From the NCBI GenBank assembly GCA_963841695.1, contig CAWJDQ010000002.1, positions 434,001-498,000 on the forward strand: DNA of 64,000 nt, read 5' to 3'. This document shows, piece by piece, positions 52,593 to 60,758 of this stretch. Under the pieces are notes generated by a model. It searched no databases and was not told the DNA's origin. It worked only from the letters and a program-made list of their open reading frames with translations. The DNA comes from RYN-230 sp963841695 (GTDB taxonomy: Bacteria > Actinomycetota > Actinomycetes > Streptosporangiales > Streptosporangiaceae). The position numbers and the translations under genes were made by a program. Positions within the stretch are counted from its first letter, which is position 1; each line of letters opens with the position of its first letter.

Positions 52593-53785
52593 CTACCGGT
52601 CAGCGGTCATAAGCACCGCGCCGGAGTACGGACCTACCGCGTTGGTCCATACGCCGACCTCGGCGTTCGCCACCTGGCGAGGTCCGCACTCACCGCGAAG
52701 CTGACGTACTGTTTCGATACAAAAGTTCGCGCCGTGGCGTTGACCGACATTGCAGGCCCCGCCGTCGGTATTGACAGGCAGCTTGCCGCCGAGACGGGTA
52801 TTGCCTTCCTCGACGTAAGGGCCTGCTTCGCCGAGTCCGCAGAACCCGAGTGCCTCGAGCCACTGGAATACGATAATAGTGAATCCGTCGTAGAGCTGGG
52901 CCGTGTTGACGTCCTGAGGCTTGAGTTCGGTACGGCTCCACAGCTCCCTCGCGGCGTGGAACGGCGAACTCTCATTCATGTCAGGGAGAGTATTGAAGTC
53001 CAAGTACCTGATGGATGAATAAGCGACAGAATCCACCCACACCGGCTTCTTCAGAAAGTTTCGGGCGCGGTCCCCGGAGGTAAAGATAATAGCAGACGCG
53101 GAATCCACAGGATAGTCGCAGTCAAGGAGCCGGACCGGTTTCGCAATGTACCGTGCCGCAAGATAATCTTTGACCGTAATAGGCTTCCTCAGTAGCGCGT
53201 CCTCATTCATCGATGCGTGGTAGCGTTGAGCCACTACGTGCGCCCCGAATTGCTCTTCGGTGGTCCCAAAGAGATCCATGTGACGGCGGGCGGGAAGCGC
53301 GGCAATGGAGGTGACCGCTTCCACGCCCGCGACCCCGAAGCCGTACGGTGCCGTGAAGCTCCTGTCGCCGGTTACCATCTCCGGACCTGCGTCGGAGGCC
53401 ATTTGGATCACCGCATCGGCATTGAGGCGCTGGGGGACGATCCGAACGGTCAAGACCGTGTGCGCCAGGCCGGATCGAATTGCAGCGATACCATGCATGG
53501 CCGCGGCGACGTAGGCCGGCCCATTGCGCGCATCGGAGAACCAATTCAAGGGCTCGATTCCGAGCGAGTGGGCCAAGTCCATGCTCTGGATCTCGTCTAG
53601 CCCGTCCGGGGCCCTGCCGCGTGCATCATTATCGATATGCCATCGAGATCCTTGGGGGTCATACCGGCATCGTCCAATGCCGCCTTGCAGGCTTCGATGG
53701 CCAGCTTCCAGGAACCGATCGTCTCACGCCTGGCAGTAGAGGAGTACCCGACTCCCACAGCCGCCACGCGGTCGTGGGTCTTCAT
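52593..53785 (-). CDS. Thiolase-fold protein, Ltp2-like aldolase candidate, one frameshift
   Basis: About 397 residues joined near 53590. N-terminal frame: RVAAVGVGYSSTARRETIGS, DDAGMTPKDLDGISIMMH; then SLGIEPLNWFSDARNGPAYVAAAMHGIAAIRSGL. The position of the thiolase nucleophile has no cysteine (ARNGPAYV), and the C-terminal SKGHPLGATG motif is replaced by NTDGGACNVGQRHGANFCIE. Thiolase chemistry is therefore unlikely; retro-aldol cleavage with a DUF35 partner, as for Ltp2, is the best analogy. ATG overlaps the DUF35 stop (ATGA). Confidence 0.77.
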
Positions 53786-54225
53786 TCGCCTTCCTGGGCC
53801 GGGCGGAAGTACGGCAGCGTAAGTTCTTTGTTGATTTCCTTGAAGAACACTTCGACCCGCATTCCACAGCGAAGGCTCTCTTCGTGAGCATCAATTCCAC
53901 TCGGCACCCGCACGCCTGGTTCTTCATCGATGTCAATTATCCCGATGACGTAAGGAACCTTATCAGTGAAGTAAGGGCTCCCTGCTTGCATAACCGTCGT
54001 ATACGAATAGAGCGTGCCCCGTCCCGAGATTTCTTCGGGCGCCAGGTTCATCGATTGGCACCGATCACATATCGGTCGCGGGAAGTGCACGAAGTGCCCG
54101 CATTGCTGGCATCGGAGGAGACTCAGCCGATGCTCCTTAGCCGCCTCCCAAAAGAAGTCCGAAAGTGGGTGAGGGGCTGGGATCGGGGGCGAGGCCCCTC
54201 CGGCGAGCTCGTCCACAACTGACAT
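53782..54225 (-). CDS. DUF35 OB-fold / zinc-ribbon protein
   Basis: 147 residues from the ATG at 54225 after AAGGAGGATCCC. Zinc ribbon CQQCGHFVHFPRPICDRC with all four cysteines, then OB fold ISGRGTLYSYTTVMQAGSPYF and PYVIGIIDIDEEPGVRV. Acts as partner of the coupled thiolase-fold protein 52593. Codon use is noticeably more AT-rich than in the rest of the island, as is that of its partner, hinting at separate acquisition. Confidence 0.84.
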   Translation of the reverse strand: MSVVDELAGGASPPIPAPHPLSDFFWEAAKEHRLSLLRCQQCGHFVHFPRPICDRCQSMNLAPEEISGRGTLYSYTTVMQAGSPYFTDKVPYVIGIIDIDEEPGVRVPSGIDAHEESLRCGMRVEVFFKEINKELTLPYFRPAQEGE

Positions 54226-54253
54226 GGGATCCTCCTTCAGCACACTACGATAA

Positions 54254-54267
54254 CTAATTTAGATTAG
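54254..54267. promoter_or_regulatory. Short inverted repeat upstream of DUF35/Ltp2-like pair
   Basis: CTAAT-TTAG-ATTAG is a perfect inverted repeat in a 25-base AT-rich tract, 29 bases before the start at 54225. It is positioned as a promoter-operator for the two-gene unit. Confidence 0.4.
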
Positions 54268-54329
54268 AGGCTCTACGGCCCGAGCCGCTAGCCGGGGCCA
54301 GTCAGACTACTCGACCGCGATGAGCGAGC

Positions 54330-54643
54330 TCATGTGCCGAAGCGTGGCGGCGATCCGCTGCGCTCTGCGGCCTCCTGAGGAACCGTGTCCACGTCGAGAG
54401 CCCACCCCTCCGACCCGTGCGTAACTGGGGGGAGCGGCGACGCCGGGCCAGCTATCTCCGCACTGGGAGGTCTCCCGTATTCGCACGGCAAGGTGTCGAG
54501 TCGGCAGATTTCGTCAAGGTCGCGCCGGAGCACGGCCCAGTCACGGCCGAAGGTCATCACCACGTGGCGTACCGCTCACGCGGCATCAATTGGGCGTCAG
54601 GATTCCAGACCTCCCGAGCACTATCTTCAGCAGCCTTGTGCAT
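54330..54643 (-). pseudogene. PaaK-like ligase with a large internal deletion
   Basis: The first 27 codons (REVWNPDAQLMPRERYATW) match the N-terminus of the PaaK-like ligase at 38881 (REFWDPDVQLMPRDQ). Immediately after, and in another frame, comes VMTFGRDWAVLRRDLDEICR and GWALDVDTV, matching residues about 290-370 of the same paralogue. About 800 bases including the phosphate loop are gone, and the C-terminus is lost too. It once headed the DUF35/Ltp2-like unit. Confidence 0.75.
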
Positions 54644-55337
54644 CCGGACCACCAGATCAGTCACTTCGGCACACGCTCAATCATTAAACTTTTATACCCC
54701 TAAGATGTAACTGACTGCAAGTGCCAGTCAGCGGTTGGAGGACGCCGCGCGCCTCACCGTGCAGTACTCGTCGGCGTCCCAGGCTGCAGCCCGATCGGCG
54801 GATAAGTCCCGCTCGAGGACGCCGGAGCCGCGATCCGCCGTGACCGTGATCGTCGCTGACACCAGAGTCCGGGGCGTCGTCCTAGCCGACGGCGGCCCCC
54901 GACCGGGGCCAGGCCCGGTCCCGGCTGCAAGGCGAACGGCTGACCGTCCCCGAACTCGCCGATCTAGGGGTCGCATCCCCCACCCTGCACCCTGAACGCT
55001 GCGGAAACCTCCGATCAACACGAACTGACCGGAGGGCCCCTAGCTAGGCTCATCCCGATGCGGTAGTCCTGACCGGCGCTGACCCTCCCCGAGGCACTCA
55101 CGTCAAGCTGATGTTCTGGAACTAGCCGGGCTCCGGATGGCGCTCATCGCGTCGGACGCGAGGGAGCCGACGCCGCATCCTGCACAGTGCTTCTAGGCCT
55201 GTTCCTCGCGGCCGCAGTGCCAGTATCGCGACTAGTCGATCGCGCGGCCGGAGCGCTTCCCGAACCCGGAACCACTCCCCGCTGGCGCAGCACACATCCA
55301 GCCCAGGTCCCGGGCAGGGCCCGGGTCCGCGTACATC
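54644..55337. other. Gene-poor stretch
   Basis: No supported gene. An AT-rich tract with CTTTTATACCCC at 54687-54700 precedes the ligase relic. A plus-strand stretch near 54905-54990 (GERLTVPELADLGVASPTLH in one frame) looks protein-like but is unassignable. The rest shows nothing recognisable. Confidence 0.4.
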
Positions 55338-55359
55338 AAAAAAATGCCCCCTGGGGGCA
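55338..55359 (-). terminator. Rho-independent terminator
   Basis: TGCCCCC-T-GGGGGCA (55345-55359) is a perfect hairpin flanked by AAAAAAA at 55338-55344, which reads as a T-run after the hairpin on the minus strand. It lies about 50 bases beyond the 3' end of the tRNA-Thr fragment, the expected place for that gene's terminator. Confidence 0.7.
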
Positions 55360-55410
55360 GTTTCGAGCCTCTTGATCGTTGACCACACATACGAAAAAGC
55401 TCTCTGGCTA

Positions 55411-55451
55411 GAGCCCCCTTACGGAATCGAACCGTAGACCTTCTCCTTACC
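55411..55451 (-). tRNA. 3' half of tRNA-Thr(GGT), probable att site
   Basis: On the minus strand the 41 bases begin exactly at the anticodon GGT, then AA, the 3' anticodon stem GGAGA, variable loop AGGTC, T-arm TACGG-TTCGATT-CCGTA and acceptor AGGGGGC. The 5' half (D-arm, acceptor 5' strand, upstream loop bases) is missing and replaced by unrelated sequence. Integrases of actinomycete integrative elements recombine in exactly this part of tRNA genes, so this is best read as an attL/attR duplicate. No integrase gene is recognisable nearby. Confidence 0.72.
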
Positions 55452-55553
55452 ATGGACCGCCAGAGCGTCGCTCTGGGCGCCGTGTGGCCGCTGAGCAGGC
55501 CCGACGCTGGCTCACGCGAGCAGCCACAAGCCCGTGCCAGCCCTCCCGGGCCG

Positions 55554-55571
55554 CATTTTGCCCCCAAAATG
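55554..55571. repeat. Inverted repeat beside the tRNA fragment
   Basis: CATTTTG-CCCC-CAAAATG is a perfect inverted repeat about 100 bases from the tRNA fragment. It could be an integrase arm site or a terminator lacking a long T-run; the sequence does not decide. Confidence 0.4.
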
Positions 55572-55617
55572 CCCCCCAGCCTGGGATCAGCTGACCGCGT
55601 CTGGCCAGGACCTCTGG

Positions 55618-55655
55618 CCGTCTGGTAGGAATACCTTCCTACCAGACGGTATGAT
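55618..55655 (+). promoter_or_regulatory. Toxin-antitoxin promoter-operator
   Basis: A perfect palindrome with 14-base arms (CCGTCTGGTAGGAA-TACC-TTCCTACCAGACGG, 55618-55649) abuts TATGAT at 55650-55655, an excellent -10 box. Transcription would start at about 55662, which is the A of the antitoxin ATG, so the message is probably leaderless. Autorepression by the ribbon-helix-helix antitoxin is inferred. Confidence 0.7.
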
Positions 55656-55661
55656 GGTGGG

Positions 55662-55922
55662 ATGACCGCCCGGAAGCTGTCGATCTCGGTGCCGCCCGAG
55701 GTCGAGGAGACGATCAAGGCAGCGGCCGCCGAAGAGGGCAAGCCGGTATCCGCCTGGCTCGCCGAAGCCGCCACCGAGAAGGCCCACGCCGCCGCCGTGC
55801 ACGCCGCAGGCCGGGCCGCGGCCCGCGAGCTGATCGCAGACTACGAAAGCGAACACGGCCCGCTCCCCCAGTCCTCCCGCGAGCGTGCCCGCCAGTTCCT
55901 GCTCGAGACCGGGCTGACTTGA
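55662..55922 (+). CDS. vapB: Ribbon-helix-helix antitoxin (VapB type)
   Basis: 86 residues. N-terminal KLSISVPPEVEETIKAAAAE and GKPVSAWLAEAATEKA fit a ribbon-helix-helix DNA-binding domain; the C-terminal ESEHGPLPQSSRERARQFL is a typical toxin-wrapping tail. Followed 27 bases later by a PIN-domain toxin. No Shine-Dalgarno is seen, in line with a leaderless transcript. Confidence 0.82.
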   Translation: MTARKLSISVPPEVEETIKAAAAEEGKPVSAWLAEAATEKAHAAAVHAAGRAAARELIADYESEHGPLPQSSRERARQFLLETGLT

Positions 55923-55949
55923 CGACCCGCCGCAGCGGGCCGCCGGCTA

Positions 55950-56330
55950 ATGCCTGCGATCGTCTACGACACAGGTGCGCTGCTGGCCGCCGAACGGCGC
56001 AACCCCGATTTCCTGGCCCTGCACGACGAACTGACCGCCGCGCGGATCCGCCCGATCGTCCCGGTCGTTGTCCTGGCCCAGGCCTGGCGCGGCGGACCGC
56101 AGCACCAGATCTCCCGGGTCCTCAAAGCCTGCGACATCGTCCCCGATGACGAGCCCATCGGCCGCGCAGCCGGCGTCGCCTGCGCCGCCTCAGCCACCGC
56201 CGACGTCGTGGACGCCATCGTCGTCGCCACCGCCATCCGCCACCACGCCCCCGTCGTCACCAGCGACCCCGGCGACCTGGCCCACATCGCCGACTCCCTC
56301 GGCGTCAAGATCCACCTCTACCCAACCTGA
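55950..56330 (+). CDS. vapC: PIN-domain toxin (VapC type)
   Basis: 126 residues. PIN RNase acidic residues: IVYDTGALLAAERR (first Asp), DVVDAIVVATA (Asp) and VVTSDPGDLAHIA (Asp); the second conserved acid, usually Glu in VVxxE, appears as Gln in VVVLAQAWRGG. It would cleave tRNA or other RNA when freed from its antitoxin. The Gln may lower activity, or a nearby acid compensates. Confidence 0.83.
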   Translation: MPAIVYDTGALLAAERRNPDFLALHDELTAARIRPIVPVVVLAQAWRGGPQHQISRVLKACDIVPDDEPIGRAAGVACAASATADVVDAIVVATAIRHHAPVVTSDPGDLAHIADSLGVKIHLYPT

Positions 56331-56767
56331 CCAACACCAGCTCGACCCACGTAACCATCAGCCCGCTGGCCCTACCGCCCTCATGGCGGCAGCTGAGGTT
56401 GCCCAGGCGGGCTCGGGCAGGACGCGATCTTCCCCCTTGATTACCCCCGATCGCTATCAGGAGCACCCAGACCCGGTCACCCCGGTGTGATGCTATACGC
56501 CGCTGACCTGCGAGTTCACCCCGTGAGCGAACCGCAGACCTTCAGGAAAAGTGAGCGGTTTTACAGCACGCTCGCTCCGCCCGAGTTGCCCCCCGCTGAC
56601 CAGCGCGGACGCCGCCCGAGGCACGATTCCGGACCGCTGACGTCCGCTATGCGTCCCTGGACCCGGGGTTCCTGGGGCCTTGAAATCGACGGACGGGGCT
56701 CGGACGGCGAGGGTGGGAGCGGTTACGCTGACCTTCCCGCCCGGCTTCTTGCCTCTGACCTGGTGTT
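56331..56767. other. Gene-poor stretch
   Basis: No coding frame with recognisable homology on either strand, no repeats of note. Probably degraded flank of the transposase relic. Confidence 0.4.
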
Positions 56768-57125
56768 TCAGTCAAGTGAATTGTCACCCTCGTCTCCCTC
56801 GTCCGCCTCTGCCCCCGCCCCAGACACGCATAAAAACCTACAGCCAGGAAGGAGGTCTTCGGCGTCTTCCCAGGCTAGACGGATGGCATGGATTTCTGCG
56901 GGTTCTGGCTGGTCAGGGCAAGGCCGCCTAAATTTGGCGGCGATGATGACGCGGCGGAGCTTGGTGGCCATGCCGGCGGTGGACGGCTCGGCCTTCGAGG
57001 TGTACTAGGGCGCCTCCAGGCGGCGGGCCTCGGCGTCGGCGGGGTGGTGCCCGGCGGTGGCGTACCAGCAGACGGCGAGGGCCTGGCAGGCGAGCATGAA
57101 CGGGATGGTGCGCTCGACGGCAGGT
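56768..57125 (-). pseudogene. Transposase C-terminal relic (IS701/IS4-like)
   Basis: The frame reads VERTIPFMLACQALAVCWYA, TAGHHPADAEARRLEAP, stop (TAG where family members have Trp), then YTSKAEPSTAGMATKLRRVI and PEPAEIHAIRLAWEDAED. This is the end of an actinobacterial DDE transposase. Everything upstream, including the catalytic core, is missing. One nonsense codon plus truncation make it dead. Confidence 0.6.
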
Positions 57126-57201
57126 GCCGTTGCGGGGCGAGTTAACTCCCCGTCGGTGCGCCGGGTCTACCCTGCTCATGATGCCTGCGGGGCGCAGCCG
57201 G

Positions 57202-57455
57202 TCAGTGCCGGCTTGCGTCCGCTTTCTGGTCTCCGGGCGGGGTGGCTGGCGGTTCGCGGCGCCTGCGGTAGGCGGTGCGCGTCATGAGGGCGGCGCCGGC
57301 GAGCGTGCCGAGGATCCCGAACCGGGCGAGCAGGGCGGCGCCGTGGCCGGCCCGGTCAGCGCCCAGGCGGCGACCAGGGCGATCCCGCAGGCGGTGAGCA
57401 GCGCGCCGGTCAGCATGGGCCTGCCGGAGCGGAACAGCAGGGGCAGGAACATCAT
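57202..57455 (-). CDS. Small membrane protein, one frameshift
   Basis: About 84 residues joined. RSGRPMLTGALLTACGIALV and AAWALTG form one helix; after a slip near 57345 the frame continues GAALLARFGILGTLAGAALM, a second helix, and a basic tail TRTAYRRRREPP. ATG shares a base with the MarR stop (TGATG), so it is coupled to the regulator and is likely its target. Function unknown; a small two-helix resistance or stress protein is possible. Confidence 0.6.
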
Positions 57456-58021
57456 CAGGGGTTCTCCTTCTCGCGTGCACCCGGTGCCCCGCGGTCCGGG
57501 CTGTCGTCGCCGGGCACCCCCGGGCCGCGGGTCAGGGTGCGGGGAACAGGTCCAGGCTCGGCTGGCTGCAGGCACCGGGCCAGCGCCGTCAGCGTCGCGG
57601 TGATCTGGGCGAGCGTGCCGGGGTCGGGATTGCCGAGGGCGCGGGCGAGTGCCTGGCTGACTCCGGCGGCGGCGGCGCGGGCCACGGTGCCCGGGTGGCC
57701 GGGTGCCAGGCGGACCAGGGTGCGTCGCCCGTCGGCGGGGTCGGCGCTGGTCTCGACGACTCCCTGCTGGCGCAGCCGGGCGATGGACTCGGAGACGTAG
57801 CTCTGCCGCAGCCCGGTGCGGTCGGCGATCTCGCCGACCGAGGTGGCCGGATGGGAGAACACGTCGGCGGCCACCATGCCCTGGCCGGCGGGGGCCTGCG
57901 AGCCGCCCGGGCCGCGCATGGCCTCGGTGCCGATCCGGGTCAGCTGGCGCCCGAGCATGATCAGCTCGCCGGCGGTCATGTCCGCGGGCGCGTTCGGGCG
58001 ATCTCCTGGGCACGCATTCAC
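57455..58021 (-). CDS. MarR-family regulator
   Basis: 188 residues. Winged helix: VFSHPATSVGEIADRTGLRQ, SYVSESIARLRQQGVVETSA, DPADGRRTLVRLAPGH (wing with the DxR.D.R pattern of MarR). Start GTG at 58021 or ATG at 57979. The N-terminal helix region TAGELIMLGRQLTRIGTEAM would mediate dimerisation. Immediately upstream lies a dense palindromic operator array, so autoregulation is likely. Confidence 0.8.
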   Translation of the reverse strand: MNACPGDRPNAPADMTAGELIMLGRQLTRIGTEAMRGPGGSQAPAGQGMVAADVFSHPATSVGEIADRTGLRQSYVSESIARLRQQGVVETSADPADGRRTLVRLAPGHPGTVARAAAAGVSQALARALGNPDPGTLAQITATLTALARCLQPAEPGPVPRTLTRGPGVPGDDSPDRGAPGAREKENP

Positions 58022-58080
58022 ATCGTTAACGATACATCGTTGCCGTTACATCGTCAACGATATTATCGCTGACGATGTAA
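58022..58080. promoter_or_regulatory. MarR operator array
   Basis: ATCGTTAACGAT (58022-58033) is a perfect palindrome. TTACATCGTCAACGAT at 58046-58061 and ATCGCTGACGATGTAA at 58065-58080 form a 16-base inverted repeat with one mismatch around ATT. The half-site ACGAT/ATCGT recurs six times in 60 bases directly upstream of the regulator start, the layout of an autoregulated promoter. Confidence 0.7.
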
Positions 58081-58175
58081 CTTCTGGAGCGGGCGCATGA
58101 CCCTTTCAATCGAAGCCCGTCAGGCCTGCCCTCCGCGGACCAGTGGTGCCTGCCGGTGCGGGAAGGCATCAGGGG

Positions 58176-58620
58176 TCAGGCTGCGCGCGAGGCTCCCGGC
58201 GGCAGGCCCTCGCCCGCGCGGAGCTGGCGCAGCAGCTCGGAGGCAGCCTGATTGGACACGCTGAGGCGGGCGCGCAGCGCGTCGCGGGTGATCGGCTGCC
58301 CGTGCTGGTCCTCGTGCTCGACGGCGACCCGCCGCGCGGCTATCAGGAGCGCCTCGTCCCCGCCGTCCTAGACCTCGTCCCCGCCAGCCGGCAGCGGGAC
58401 GGCCGTCCCGGCGCGGACGGCTCACCGGCGGAGCCGTCCTCGCCTGCGATGGGGCGGGGGCGGCGGGCCGCACGGCGCTCGATCATCGAGACCGCCACCA
58501 GGAACGCGGCGGGCGGGACAGCGGCCACGATCCGCCCCCAGGCCGTCGGCTGGGCCTGGGCCAGGTTGGCCGCCAGGCTCAGCAGTACCCCGCCCGCGAG
58601 CACCACGGCCGGCCACGACA
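58176..58620 (-). pseudogene. DUF2637 conjugation-associated protein, truncated
   Basis: Seen: VVLAGGVLLSLAANLAQAQP and WGRIVAAVPPAAFLVAVSMI (membrane part), then, past an in-frame TAG or slip near 58370, EALLIAARRVAVEHEDQHGQ, PITRDALRARLSVSNQAASE, LLRQLRAG. This is the C-terminal two-thirds of the DUF2637/SpdB-like protein found on actinomycete plasmids and integrative conjugative elements. The N-terminal helices are missing at the 58620 boundary, next to the group II intron. Confidence 0.68.
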
Positions 58621-59253
58621 GCCGTGGTTATGTCAATCTCATTTGGGATCTGGCCCTGATTTCGTTTGCGCCGTGAGGTGCTGTTGGTTCGTGTGGAGGT
58701 GAGAGACCTTCGCCTGCAGCCTGTCGCAGCAGGCCGCTGTAGCTGAGGGCAGCCTGACCCGCGTGGTGGCGGGGAGGGCGGGAGCAGCCCTGACAAAGCC
58801 GGGACGTCTCAGCACTGCCAGATGGGGCGGGTCCGGCGAGCGTGGCGGAAAGGAGTACGCGAGGAACCGGCGTTTTACGTCCTTCACCTGGGCCACCGGC
58901 TCGAACCTGGCGGATCTGGGCCGGGCGCAGCGCGCACCGCCGCCTGTGAGGACGGCGGGAACTTCCGGGAGGTATGCGAAAGCCGCACCGGGAGGCCATG
59001 AGGAAGAACTGCGGCGTACTCATGGCGATGCTGCTGGGACACAGCCGGGCTCCTAATCCGCTGACCGAACAACAGTGAACACGGGAACCGCCCGGTGCGG
59101 CTCCCGGCGGCGGGCACCCGGCCCGCTGGCCGGGATAGGCACGCCGACTGCCGAATGGCCGGGCGGGACGGAGCCGCCGTAGTAGTCCGGGGCCGGGAGA
59201 GCCTGCCACATGGCGAAGGGCGGCAGCGGTTGCGAGAAGGGAAGGAGGCTGCA

Positions 59254-60708
59254 ATGCCGCAAGACGCGCCGCCGAATGGCAGCGCCCAGGTTCCCACGTG
59301 GGACCGGGTAGCGGGGATGCAGGCCAAGCTTCACCGTTGGGCGGCGGCCGACCCTGGCCGCCGGTTTGATGACCTGTTCAACCTCGTGCATGACCCGGCG
59401 ACACTGTTCATCGCGTTCTGCCGGGTCGCGGGCAACCAGGGCGCGAACACCCCGGGCGTGGACGGTGTGACTGCCGAGTACGTCGAGCAGGTGGTGGGAG
59501 TGCCAGGGTTCCTGGACGACCTGCGGGCCGCCCTGAAGGACGGCTCGTTCCGGCCATTGCCGGTGCGGGAGCGCATGATTCCCAAGCCGGGCGGGTCGGG
59601 AAAACTGCGGAGGCTGGGCATCCCGGCCATCGCCGACAGAGTGATCCAGGCCGCGCTGAAGCTGGTGCTGGAGCCGATCTTCGAGGCCGACTTCGAGCCG
59701 GTCTCCTACGGCTTCCGGCCAAGGCGGCGCGCCCAGGACGCGATCGCCGAGATCCACTACTTCGGCACCCGGGGCTACCGCTGGGTGCTGGACGCGGACA
59801 TCGAGGCGGCCTTCGACAACGTGTCCCACCCCGCCGTGATGGAGCGGGTGCGGGCACGGGTCAAGGACAAGCGCGTGCTGGCGCTGGTAAAGGCGTTCCT
59901 CAAAGCCGGGGTGCTCACCGAACTCGGAGAGCACCGCGACACGCTCACCGGCACGCCGCAAGGCGGCATCCTGTCCCCGCTGATCTTCAACATAGCCCTC
60001 AGCGCGCTCGATGAGCACCTGACGGCACCGTGGGAGGACGGCGGGACGATGTCCACCGAGTACAAGCGCGCGGCCCGCCGCCGCAAAGGACTGCCGACCT
60101 GGCGGATCATCCGTTACGCGGACGACTTCGCCGTGCTGGTCAACGGCAGCGAGCAAGACGCGGCGGCACTGCGCGAGGAGATCGCAGGCGTGCTCGCGGG
60201 GCTGGGACTGAGGCTTTCCGAGGCCAAGACCCGCATAGCGCACATGAGCGAGGGGTTCAGTTTCCTGGGGTTCCGCATCCAGTGGCGCCGCAAGCGGGGA
60301 ACGAGCAAGCACTACGTCTACACCTTCATCGACGACCGGCCCATCCGGTCGCTGAAGGCGAAGATCCGTGCCCTGACCCCCAGGACATCACAGCTGGACA
60401 CGGAGTACGTGCTGACCAGGCTCAACCAGGTCATGCACGGCTGGGCCAACTACTTCCGGTATGCCGTGGCAAAGGACACCTTCAACATGCTGGACTACTT
60501 CGCCTGGTGGCGGGTGATCCGGATGCTGATGGAGCGGCACCACTGGAGGTGGAAGGACGTCCGCCGCTGGCTCGTCGGCCCCACCGGGACCTGGCGGCCC
60601 ATCGCGGCAGGCGGCACCGAACTGCGGCCGATCGCGGCAATACCGGTTACCCGGTATCGCTATCGCGGCAGCCAGATCCCCAGCCCATGGACAGCTGAAC
60701 CAGCCTGA
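59254..60708 (+). CDS. ltrA: Group II intron reverse transcriptase/maturase
   Basis: 484 residues from the ATG at 59254 after GAAGGAGG. RT blocks: NQGANTPGVDGVT, IPKPGGSGKLRRLGIPAIAD, SYGFRPRRRAQDAI, WVLDADIEAAFDNVSH, GTPQGGILSPLIFN and catalytic YADDFAVLV; FSFLGFRI then the maturase X domain and a GIIM-like C-terminus (TRLNQVMHGWANYFRYA). No HNH endonuclease motif is evident. It splices and mobilises the intron. Intact. Confidence 0.9.
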   Translation: MPQDAPPNGSAQVPTWDRVAGMQAKLHRWAAADPGRRFDDLFNLVHDPATLFIAFCRVAGNQGANTPGVDGVTAEYVEQVVGVPGFLDDLRAALKDGSFRPLPVRERMIPKPGGSGKLRRLGIPAIADRVIQAALKLVLEPIFEADFEPVSYGFRPRRRAQDAIAEIHYFGTRGYRWVLDADIEAAFDNVSHPAVMERVRARVKDKRVLALVKAFLKAGVLTELGEHRDTLTGTPQGGILSPLIFNIALSALDEHLTAPWEDGGTMSTEYKRAARRRKGLPTWRIIRYADDFAVLVNGSEQDAAALREEIAGVLAGLGLRLSEAKTRIAHMSEGFSFLGFRIQWRRKRGTSKHYVYTFIDDRPIRSLKAKIRALTPRTSQLDTEYVLTRLNQVMHGWANYFRYAVAKDTFNMLDYFAWWRVIRMLMERHHWRWKDVRRWLVGPTGTWRPIAAGGTELRPIAAIPVTRYRYRGSQIPSPWTAEPA

Positions 60709-60724
60709 CGACAGCAGCCGGGGA

Positions 60725-60758
60725 GAGCCCGCTGCGTCGAGAGGCGCACGGCGGGTTC
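60725..60758 (+). ncRNA. Group II intron domain V
   Basis: 34-base hairpin: 5' GAGCCCGC pairs with 3' GCGGGTTC (one G-T pair), with an inner GCG...CGC stem around a TCGAGAGG loop region. Size, pairing and position just after the maturase gene match the catalytic domain V of bacterial group II introns. Confidence 0.85.

Noticed and set aside
55338..55571. Toxin-antitoxin or small RNA gene within the G/C hairpins
   Set aside because: The first hairpin is better explained as the tRNA terminator and the second has no supporting promoter or conserved frame.
56487..57008. 173-codon plus-strand frame
   Set aside because: Overlaps the antisense transposase relic, which has real homology; composition is not protein-like.
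59053..60312. 419-codon minus-strand frame
   Set aside because: Antisense of the intron reverse transcriptase, whose motifs are unambiguous.
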